Source of the DNA: an uncultured Collinsella sp.
GTDB taxonomy: Bacteria; Actinomycetota; Coriobacteriia; Coriobacteriales; Coriobacteriaceae
Length of the DNA: 15,377 nt
Assembly (NCBI GenBank): GCA_902475865.1
Contig: CABSBK010000003.1
Coordinates: 1-15,377 of the forward strand
Direction of reading: 5' to 3'
In this document: in pieces, positions 1 to 5,557 of the stretch
Layout: each line of letters opens with the position of its first letter
How positions within the stretch are numbered: the stretch's first letter is position 1
Notes under the pieces: generated by a model
Told to the model about the DNA's origin: nothing
The model's input: the letters and a program-made list of their open reading frames with translations, nothing else
The model's database searches: none
Program-made: the position numbers and the translations under genes

Positions 1-1216
1 GTACCACGGAGTCGTCATAGCGCGACAGAATTGCGCGGTCGTTACCGAGCAGCGCGTCGGCGGTGCCAGCGGCAATGAGATGCTCCCATGCAAGGGCATC
101 GTCGGTTTCGATGGGCTCTTCGCTCAGGTTTCCGCTGGTCATGACGATTGCGTGCATACCGTGCGCTACAGCCGCGGCGAGCAGCAAATGTTGAGGCGGG
201 GTGTAGGGGAGCATGACGCCGAGCTCGGGCAAGTCGTGTGCGACGGATGGCGCGAGCTCAGGGGCGTCGGGGAAGCCGTGAGTGTCGCTGCCGGTTGCGC
301 GGCGACGCAACAGCACGATGGGACGAACACTGCCGGCAAGCAGGTTGCGCTCAATGCCATCGATGTGACACAGACGCTCGGCGTCGGCAAGGTCGCGCAC
401 CATAACGGCGAGCGGCTTATTGCTGCGACGCTTGCGACGGCGCAACTCGCACACCGCCTGTTCGTTGGTGGCATCGCAGGCCAGGTGGAATCCGCCCAGA
501 CCCTTGATGGCGACGATGCCGCCGCCAGCCAGCAGCTCGACGCAGCGTTCGATGATGGCATCGCTGGCCTCGCGCGTGGAGCCGACGGCTGGTGTCGCGT
601 CGACCGCCGCCGGCTCCACGCCGCGATCGGCCTCGCGCCACGTAATATGCGGTCCGCAATCAAAGCAGGCATCGGGCTGCGCGTGAAACCGCCGATCGAG
701 CGGGTCGGCATACTCTGAGGCGCAGGTGGGGCACATGGGAAAGCGATCCATCGAGGTAGCCGCTCGGTCATAGGGCAGCGAGCGGATGATGGTAAAGCGC
801 GGTCCACAGTTGGTGCAGTTGATAAAGGGGTAGTGAAAGCGTCGGTCGGCGGGGTCGAATAGCTCACGCAGGCAGTCGTCGCACGTGGCGATGTCGGGCG
901 AGATGAGCGTCGTGTGGGCGGTTTGATCCTGCGATGCCACAATGCGAAAGCCCCGCTCGTTAGCGGCGTCCCAGTTGCCGGGTGCTAGGTCCACAACCTC
1001 GACATGCTCCATGCGAGACGCCACAGGCGCATGCTCGGAAAGCGCGTCGACAAATTCGTCGAGTGCTTCGCCAGGAGCGTGCGCCTCGATATGCACGCCA
1101 TCGCCCGCGTTAAGCACCCAGCCGCAAATGCCGTGCGCCATGGCCTCGCGATACACAAACGGTCGCATGCCGACACCCTGCACAATGCCCGTTACATGGA
1201 TATGCGCATGTCGCAT
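1..1216 (-). CDS. hypF: Carbamoyltransferase HypF, N-terminal part (cut by window edge)
   Basis: HypF transfers a carbamoyl group from carbamoyl phosphate toward HypE, supplying the cyanide ligands of the [NiFe]-hydrogenase active site in the cytoplasm. About 405 residues are visible. An acylphosphatase domain carries GIVQGVGMRPFVYR, with catalytic Arg18 and Asn36 spaced as in acylphosphatases. Two HypF zinc fingers follow, each CxxC-x18-CxxC (Cys112/115/134/137 and Cys162/165/184/187). Then comes a YrdC/Sua5-like domain with KGLGGFHLACDAT near 239-250 and NKPLAVM near 266-272. The Kae1-like C-terminal domain lies outside the window; whole proteins are usually 750-780 residues. The ATG at 1214-1216 follows a strong AAGGAGGA site (1221-1228). 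It is the last gene visible in an operon with nikR, 29 bases downstream of the nikR stop. The reading frame is intact throughout. Identification is firm. Confidence 0.96.
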   Translation of the reverse strand, partial: MRHAHIHVTGIVQGVGMRPFVYREAMAHGICGWVLNAGDGVHIEAHAPGEALDEFVDALSEHAPVASRMEHVEVVDLAPGNWDAANERGFRIVASQDQTAHTTLISPDIATCDDCLRELFDPADRRFHYPFINCTNCGPRFTIIRSLPYDRAATSMDRFPMCPTCASEYADPLDRRFHAQPDACFDCGPHITWREADRGVEPAAVDATPAVGSTREASDAIIERCVELLAGGGIVAIKGLGGFHLACDATNEQAVCELRRRKRRSNKPLAVMVRDLADAERLCHIDGIERNLLAGSVRPIVLLRRRATGSDTHGFPDAPELAPSVAHDLPELGVMLPYTPPQHLLLAAAVAHGMHAIVMTSGNLSEEPIETDDALAWEHLIAAGTADALLGNDRAILSRYDDSVV

Positions 1217-1245
1217 GCGATCCTCCTTCGTTGAAATGTGTGCTG

Positions 1246-1752
1246 TTACAGCCCCAGGCTCTGCTCGGTGGCGGCGCAGGTGAGCTCGCCGTGTTTAACG
1301 CCGCGCAGGCCCAGCAGACGGTCAGCCAGCTCGTAGACACGCTCGCCGCGACCCTTAAGTGCCAGAATCTCCAAACAGTTGTGGTGATCCAGGTGCACGT
1401 GCATGGTCGATACGATCTCGTCGGTGTAGTCGTGTTGCACCTCGTCCAGGCGGCGCGTCAGGTCGCCGGTGTGATGGTCGTAAATCATGGTGAGCGACCC
1501 GATGACCTGCTCGTCGGGCGTTCGCATCTGCTCCTTGGCAATCGAGGCGCGAATCAGGTCGCGCACGGCCTCGGAGCGGTTGGCCACGTCACCGCGGCGT
1601 GCGATCTGCTCGTCAAAGCGGCGCAGCAGGTCATCGGGCGCGGTGACCGAAAAACGGACCAGCTCGGAGGCGGAGCCGCTGCAACGGCAGCCCGCGTCGC
1701 CGGTCGGCCCGTGCGAATGCTCGTGCCCGCAGGTGTGCTCGTGCTCGGCCAC
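1246..1752 (-). CDS. nikR: Nickel-responsive regulator NikR with His/Cys-rich N-terminal extension
   Basis: A ribbon-helix-helix transcription factor of 168 residues that senses Ni(II) and normally represses nickel uptake genes. The DNA-binding domain spans about 31-71 (LVRFSVTAPDDLLRRFDEQI onward). The C-terminal ACT-like domain contains MHVHLDHHNCLEI. His107, His118, His120 and Cys126 match the spacing of the four E. coli nickel ligands (His76, His87, His89, Cys95). Typical NikR proteins are about 130-150 residues. The excess here is an N-terminal tail with His4, His6, Cys8, His10, His12, His14, Cys22 and Cys24, a likely extra metal-binding patch. The start is GTG at 1750-1752, one base after the upstream stop, with only a weak ribosome site. 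I found no other in-frame start before the DNA-binding domain, so expression is probably coupled to the gene upstream. hypF follows. Confidence 0.93.
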   Translation of the reverse strand: MAEHEHTCGHEHSHGPTGDAGCRCSGSASELVRFSVTAPDDLLRRFDEQIARRGDVANRSEAVRDLIRASIAKEQMRTPDEQVIGSLTMIYDHHTGDLTRRLDEVQHDYTDEIVSTMHVHLDHHNCLEILALKGRGERVYELADRLLGLRGVKHGELTCAATEQSLGL

Positions 1753-1753
1753 G

Positions 1754-2002
1754 CTACACCAGCTTTACGGAGCCAACGGAGTTGTGGTCGGCCTCGATGG
1801 CCTCCTCGTAGCCCTCGAGTGCGTCGTGCGCCTCGTGGAGCGCCGCCATGGCGGCCTCGAGCTTGGCGCCAATGCGCTCCATATCAAAGTTCTCGGTTGC
1901 ATGCAGCAGCTGATGGCTCCACTCGTGGGCGAGCTCGATCGTGTCGTCGACCTGCTTGACGCTCATGGCAAGCTGGCTCATGTTCATTCCGACGTCATGC
2001 AT
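1754..2002 (-). CDS. Small His-rich helical protein, first gene of the nikR-hypF operon
   Basis: I do not recognise this 82-residue protein. It has no signal peptide or membrane segment, is acidic, and looks entirely alpha-helical. His26, His30 and His34 (HEWSHQLLH) are four residues apart, so they would line one face of a helix. His56 and His59 form a second cluster. The start ATG at 2000-2002 is well supported by AAAGGAGA (2009-2016), seven bases away. The stop lies one base before the nikR GTG, so the two genes are almost certainly co-transcribed and translationally coupled. Its place before nikR and hypF suggests a role in nickel handling or hydrogenase maturation, but this is inference from context. 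It could equally be an unrelated helical-bundle protein. Confidence 0.8.
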   Translation of the reverse strand: MHDVGMNMSQLAMSVKQVDDTIELAHEWSHQLLHATENFDMERIGAKLEAAMAALHEAHDALEGYEEAIEADHNSVGSVKLV

Positions 2003-2041
2003 GGGAAATCTCCTTTTGTACGGGTCTATTCAGTGGTTCAG

Positions 2042-2047
2042 ATTCTA
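2042..2047 (-). promoter_or_regulatory. Possible -10 box for the small protein-nikR-hypF operon
   Basis: TAGAAT on the minus strand would start transcription near 2035, giving a leader of about 33 bases before the ATG at 2002. No acceptable -35 hexamer sits 16-18 bases upstream, and no clear NikR box (GTATGA/TCATAC half sites) was found nearby. The call rests on position and the -10 match only. Confidence 0.25.
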
Positions 2048-2075
2048 CTACGCCCGCTTTGCGCATCGCCGCATA

Positions 2076-2112
2076 AGAAAACGGGTGCGAGTCCGTCTGA
2101 CCCGCACCCGTT
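2076..2112 (-). terminator. Rho-independent terminator of trxA
   Basis: A perfect 10-bp stem (AACGGGTGCG at 2080-2089 pairing with CGCACCCGTT at 2103-2112) has a 13-base loop and, read on the minus strand, is followed by TTTTC. It lies about 110 bases after the trxA stop and just upstream of the next minus-strand operon. It would therefore insulate the nikR-hypF genes from trxA transcription. The stretch 2113-2222 between it and trxA holds only a weak 7-bp hairpin (2177-2197) and no supportable gene. Confidence 0.8.
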
Positions 2113-2222
2113 CACTGGGGGCTGTTTGTGATTACCATACTATCCGTGGTCGCGGGCGCAGCACCCGGCTCTCCGGTGAGCGGCGCAAAACCGCTCATGG
2201 ACGGCAGCACATGACCGGCGTA

Positions 2223-2543
2223 TTACAGGTGCTTCTCAAGCAGCGCCTGCAGCCTGGCCTTGGGCAGCGCGCCAACGGAGCGGTCGATTTCCTCGCCGTT
2301 CTTAAAGACAACCAGCGTGGGGATGCTCATAACGCCAAACTTCATGGCCAGGTCCTGATTGTCGTCGACATTGCATTTGGCGACGGCGAGTTTGCCGGCC
2401 AGCTCGTCGGCCACTTCGTCAACAATGGGCGAGAGCGAACGGCAGGGACCGCACCACGGTGCCCAAAAATCAACCAGCACGGGAAGACTGCCGTTAACGA
2501 CGGAATCGAAGTTCTCGGGGGTAATCTGCTTAATGTCAGCCAT
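2223..2543 (-). CDS. trxA: Thioredoxin
   Basis: A cytoplasmic dithiol-disulfide reductase of 106 residues, the normal length for bacterial thioredoxin 1. The active site reads FWAPWCGPCR, with Cys31 and Cys34. The buried Asp (Asp25, in VLVDFW) and the cis-proline loop (Pro75 in MSIPTLVVF) are present. One extra cysteine, Cys57, lies in AKCNVDD. The start is the ATG at 2541-2543 with GGAGGT upstream. The open frame extends 28 codons further, but those codons overlap the promoter region and do not match thioredoxin. It appears monocistronic, with its own promoter and terminator, and no thioredoxin reductase gene is adjacent. It is divergent from the UDG-like gene. Confidence 0.96.
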   Translation of the reverse strand: MADIKQITPENFDSVVNGSLPVLVDFWAPWCGPCRSLSPIVDEVADELAGKLAVAKCNVDDNQDLAMKFGVMSIPTLVVFKNGEEIDRSVGALPKARLQALLEKHL

Positions 2544-2597
2544 GGTGACCTCCATAGTGCGACGCGGCTCGGCCGCGTAAAACTCAGTACGACCGTG

Positions 2598-2626
2598 CTT
2601 ATACCCAACGGCCCGTAATGCAACCA
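2598..2626 (-). promoter_or_regulatory. Candidate trxA promoter
   Basis: On the minus strand TGGTTG (2621-2626) and TATAAG (2598-2603) are separated by 17 bases. Transcription would start near 2591, leaving about 48 bases before the trxA ATG. The -10 is good and the -35 is moderate. TTGCAT overlaps the -35 but gives a 14-base spacer, which is too short. Confidence 0.4.
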
Positions 2627-2645
2627 CTCGCGGGCGGCTCTTTTA

Positions 2646-2651
2646 TATAAT
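2646..2651 (+). promoter_or_regulatory. Consensus -10 box for the UDG-like gene
   Basis: A perfect TATAAT lies 28 bases before the ATG at 2680, which would give a leader of about 22 bases. No matching -35 hexamer is visible at 16-18 bases, so activity may need an activator or depend on the AT-rich -10. The ATG inside this box is in frame with the gene but lacks a ribosome site and is not a credible start. Confidence 0.45.
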
Positions 2652-2679
2652 GGTGGGCACGCAAACGATTGGAGAGCGC

Positions 2680-3255
2680 ATGCCCACGTCACAAAGCCAG
2701 AAAAAAGAAGCTATCGCCCAGGCGACCGAGCAGGAGCTCGCATCGCTCGCGGGCCGCGGCGTGCGTATCGCAGGAAACGCGTGCTCGCCGATTGTGCTGG
2801 TAAAAGGTGATTTAGACGATGCCGAGCGTGCGGGCGGCGAGCTGGCTGCCGGTCCGGACGGTGCTGCGCTGCGCAAAGCGCTCGGCGCCATCGGCTACGC
2901 ACCAGAGGATTTTTGCGTGCTGGCAAGTGTTGCCGGCGCGGGCGATGGGGCGGTTGCGACAGGCGAGGGCCTGCCGTGCGAGCTGTTCCGCGAGGCGCTC
3001 GAGGCCTTGGACCCCGAGGCGGTCCTGCTGCTGGACGATCGCGCGGCCGATACCATGCGCGAGACCTATGCCGACATGCTCGTGGCAATCGACGACTTCG
3101 ATACCGCCATGCTCAAGCCCGGCTTGGTCGCCCATGTGCAGGGTCGTCGCGTGCTCGCGCTCGACGGTTTTGAGGCGGCGCTCACTGACAAAGCCGCCAA
3201 GCAGCGCATGTGGGCATACATCAAGCAACTGACCCCGGCAGCCGCGCCGCTGTAG
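2680..3255 (+). CDS. UDG-fold-like protein lacking catalytic motifs
   Basis: A 191-residue soluble protein. By eye its layout follows family 4 uracil-DNA glycosylases. IVLVKGDLDD stands where LMLVGEAPG is expected. GPDGAALRKALGAIGYAPED resembles the GxAGxLLDxLLxxxGL segment. LDPEAVLLLDDRAA resembles the RPxVVVALGxxAA strand. VLALDGFEAALTDKAAKQRM then W resembles the VFPTYHPSYLLRNP segment with the same spacing. Yet the GEAPG active-site loop and the HPS motif are replaced, and there is no iron-sulfur cysteine set. If related, it is probably not a glycosylase. The ATG at 2680 is chosen over 2650 because GGAG lies at 2671-2674. It stands alone between trxA and the kinase gene, and its function is unknown. 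The gap 3256-3315 to the convergent kinase gene holds no convincing terminator. Gene confidence is high; the fold is tentative. Confidence 0.85.
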   Translation: MPTSQSQKKEAIAQATEQELASLAGRGVRIAGNACSPIVLVKGDLDDAERAGGELAAGPDGAALRKALGAIGYAPEDFCVLASVAGAGDGAVATGEGLPCELFREALEALDPEAVLLLDDRAADTMRETYADMLVAIDDFDTAMLKPGLVAHVQGRRVLALDGFEAALTDKAAKQRMWAYIKQLTPAAAPL

Positions 3256-3315
3256 CGGACCGGAGCCGGCAAGGCGGCCCTGACGGGTCGAGCGCGGCGC
3301 CGACTTGTCGCGCCC

Positions 3316-4593
3316 TTACATCACGGCGCGAAGCTCAAACCGGTCGCCGTTGATGCGAAACTGGCAGTTGCCGTTCATACGTTCGACGGCAAGCTTAATG
3401 CTTTTGGTTCCAAAGCCGTGTCCGGTGTGCCCGGCTACGGGCATGCCGTCGACCATGCGCGGCGGGCGCCCAAACGTGTTGGAGACCAAAAGGAGCAGCT
3501 GCCCGTCCTCGCAACGCAGGTCCAGATCGACAAATCGCTTGCCCTGGGGAGCGGCGCTTGCGGCGACGATGGCGTTGTCCAGGGCGTTTGAGAGCACGCT
3601 AAACAGATCGACGTCGGCTACATGGACGCTCTCGGGCACGGCAGCGCGCAAATCGGCGGTGATGCCGTTTCGGTTGATATCGGAGCTAAATGACGAAAGC
3701 ACGATATTGACCGTGTCGTTGGCGCAGTAGCGGCGCACGGCGGTGCGGTCGTTCGTCTCGCAGAGCTCGTCGATGCGCTCGAGTGCCTCGTCGATGCGGC
3801 CCTCTTCGATCAAAGCCGCAAGGCCGCGCAGGAAGTGCCGCATGTCATGGCGGAGAGCCGAAAGCTCGCGTCCAGATTGACGCCAAGCCTCGAGCTCTTT
3901 GATGGCTGCGTTGTCGCGGGTCGCAAGCATCCAGCGCTCGCGCTCGGCGGTTTCCTTCGCCTCGTATTCGCGCAGATACACAGCAAGAAACATAAGGTAG
4001 AACGCGCAAAGCGCAAACGCCAAAAACTCAACCGTCACCACGGAGCCCGAGTGGAAGAGCGTGGTGTAGACGTTGGTGGCGTAGTCAAAGATGTAATAGA
4101 CGAGCGGCAGGATGAGCAGAATCTCGAGCTCGGTGGGGGTTTTGACCGCCAAGCGCGGACCGATGTCGCTTGCCCAATGCAGCAGGATCGCAAAGACGAC
4201 GGCCGTGGTGATAATGCGCGCCACGTAGTACGCGATTTGCGAGTCGGTGGCGGTGAGCGCGGCGATGCCCATCCAGTTGCTGAACTGGCAGCTCAGATAA
4301 GCACTGGTGACGCCCAGCATAACGAGCAGCGGGCTCAGGCGATAGCGCGCGCACAGATAGATGACGAGCGGCAGATGCACGATGAGCGGATATGCCTGAC
4401 GGGCGAAAAGCTCGCCGCCGACGGCATTGGCGAGGCCGAATGTGCATCCGGTTACGGCGCTGACCATCACCAGCTCAAGCGTATGACGCCGGTTGATCTC
4501 GATGCCGCAAAGCGCCGCCGAGGCAAAAACGTCAAAAAGCAGGGTCGTTGCGTGGTGGATGACCCAAAGTATCATCTCGGCCGTGGGGAGCAT
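3316..4593 (-). CDS. AgrC-like membrane sensor histidine kinase (GHKL family)
   Basis: A 425-residue sensor kinase. The N-terminal half has about seven hydrophobic membrane segments (roughly 6-28, 34-56, 62-80, 82-108, 116-135, 150-170, 180-203). A short charged linker of coiled-coil type follows (YEAKETAERERW). The phosphoacceptor region is LRHDMRHFLRGL, with His249 the probable phosphorylated residue. The ATPase domain has the N box ALDNAI (Asn340) and the glycine box GHTGHGFGTKSI. This matches the HPK10/AgrC class, which commonly senses peptides and pairs with LytTR regulators. The start ATG overlaps the regulator's stop codon in TAATG, giving tight coupling. The open frame continues 53 codons upstream within the regulator gene, which is not a credible start. 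No AgrB or AgrD-like gene is nearby, so the ligand is unknown. Confidence 0.92.
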   Translation of the reverse strand: MLPTAEMILWVIHHATTLLFDVFASAALCGIEINRRHTLELVMVSAVTGCTFGLANAVGGELFARQAYPLIVHLPLVIYLCARYRLSPLLVMLGVTSAYLSCQFSNWMGIAALTATDSQIAYYVARIITTAVVFAILLHWASDIGPRLAVKTPTELEILLILPLVYYIFDYATNVYTTLFHSGSVVTVEFLAFALCAFYLMFLAVYLREYEAKETAERERWMLATRDNAAIKELEAWRQSGRELSALRHDMRHFLRGLAALIEEGRIDEALERIDELCETNDRTAVRRYCANDTVNIVLSSFSSDINRNGITADLRAAVPESVHVADVDLFSVLSNALDNAIVAASAAPQGKRFVDLDLRCEDGQLLLLVSNTFGRPPRMVDGMPVAGHTGHGFGTKSIKLAVERMNGNCQFRINGDRFELRAVM

Positions 4594-5315
4594 TAGCGCC
4601 TCCCGCCCTCGAACCGTGCCGCAAAGTAGGCATCCTGGAAACCCTGCTTGCAGCTGCGCGCCAGCGGGATGCAAGCGCCCGAGCGCATGACGATATCCGT
4701 ACGGTTGAAATGGTCGATATTGCGCAGGTTGACCTGGTAGCTGCGGTGGCATTTAAAGAAGCTCGCGTTTTTAGCTAGCTGGTCCTCGATGTTGCGGAAC
4801 GGTTCGAGCGCCTCGATATCGCGCCCGTCGCGCAGGTGGAATACCACGTGCTTGTTGCGGGCCTCGGCGTATTCGATATCGGACAGGCGTAGGGCATGGT
4901 AGCCAAAGGACGTTTTGGTTACGAGCTCATCGGTCGCGGCGGGTCGCATGCTCGAAAGCTCGTCGAGTAGTTGCGCCAGGCGTTCGTACGCTACGGGCTT
5001 GAGCAGGTAGTCGAAGGCGCGGACCTCATAGGACTCCAGCGCGAATTCGGGCGACGAGGTGAGGAACACCAGACGCACAGCGGTATCGGATTGGCGCAAC
5101 TCCCGCGCGGTGTCCATGCCGTTGACGAGCGGCATGATCATGTCGAGCAGAATGATGTCGGCGCGCGATGCAGCATGGCGGGCCAGCAGGTCCTCGCCGC
5201 GCGTGACGAGCGCAACGTCGACTGCCGTGCCCGTCTCGGTCGACCAGCGGTCGATCATCCGGTGCAGTCTATCTAGAAAAGCGACGTCGTCGTCGCAGGC
5301 GATAATCTTGAGCAT
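4593..5315 (-). CDS. LytTR-family response regulator
   Basis: A 240-residue cytoplasmic response regulator. The receiver domain (about 1-120) has the acidic pocket Asp8/Asp9/Asp10, phosphoacceptor Asp58 in IILLDMIMP, Thr86 and Lys106 (LLKP). The LytTR DNA-binding domain (about 135-236) ends with the typical FFKCHRSYQVNLRNID segment. It would be phosphorylated by the kinase encoded directly downstream. The ATG at 5313-5315 is preceded by AAGGGGG with a seven-base gap and begins the canonical LKIIACDDD strand. The longer open frame upstream encodes no recognisable sequence. A CAAAAT box on the minus strand (5337-5342) could be a -10, but no -35 accompanies it. LytTR regulators often control surface and virulence functions, so the divergent surface-protein gene is a plausible target. 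Confidence 0.93.
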   Translation of the reverse strand: MLKIIACDDDVAFLDRLHRMIDRWSTETGTAVDVALVTRGEDLLARHAASRADIILLDMIMPLVNGMDTARELRQSDTAVRLVFLTSSPEFALESYEVRAFDYLLKPVAYERLAQLLDELSSMRPAATDELVTKTSFGYHALRLSDIEYAEARNKHVVFHLRDGRDIEALEPFRNIEDQLAKNASFFKCHRSYQVNLRNIDHFNRTDIVMRSGACIPLARSCKQGFQDAYFAARFEGGRR

Positions 5316-5428
5316 TCGAGCCCCCTTAGTAGTTCGATTTTGCCACATTGGGTGCGCGCCGCCCGCGGAGGCGTGTCCCATTTGCGCCCCAAGGCGTGCA
5401 ACTCGCGCCAAGCGGTGGGGCGTTAGTT

Positions 5429-5458
5429 TTGACGACCGCACAATACTCCATGGATACA
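5429..5458 (+). promoter_or_regulatory. Candidate promoter of the surface-protein gene
   Basis: TTGACG (5429-5434) and GATACA (5453-5458) are separated by 18 bases, predicting a start near 5465 and a leader of about 93 bases. It lies in the 242-base gap between the divergent regulator and surface-protein genes. I looked for paired LytTR-type direct repeats in this gap and found none that fit. Confidence 0.4.
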
Positions 5459-5471
5459 CACGTCAATCGAT

Positions 5472-5508
5472 GCCGGCGGTCGGACGGGGAATCATGCCGG
5501 CCGCCGGC
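5472..5508. repeat. 12-bp GC-rich hairpin in the surface-protein leader
   Basis: GCCGGCGGTCGG (5472-5483) pairs with CCGGCCGCCGGC (5497-5508) over 12 positions with one G-U pair and a 13-base loop. It begins a few bases after the predicted transcription start and ends about 50 bases before the ATG. No T-run follows, so it is not a classical terminator. It could be an operator dyad, a stabilising 5-prime mRNA stem, or a protein-binding RNA element. Confidence 0.6.
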
Positions 5509-5557
5509 GCCAGGCGATAACGAACATTGCGAAAGCATAGGGGTAAGGGGAGCTGTG

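Noticed and set aside
2112..2198. A 28-codon minus-strand open frame between trxA and its terminator
   Set aside because: No ribosome site precedes the ATG, the product has no recognisable feature, and the stop codon overlaps the terminator stem.
3256..3315. Possible bidirectional terminator between the convergent UDG-like and kinase genes
   Set aside because: GC-rich with short inverted pieces, but no stem of useful length and no T-run on either strand.
5316..5470. Possible LytTR direct repeats in the divergent promoter gap
   Set aside because: GTT-containing stretches near 5332, 5422 and 5425 each miss several consensus positions and are not spaced as a pair.
5348..5557. In-frame 5-prime extension of the surface-protein gene, including an ATG at 5450
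   Set aside because: It overlaps the predicted promoter and the leader hairpin, has no ribosome site, and would bury the signal peptide behind about 70 unrelated residues.
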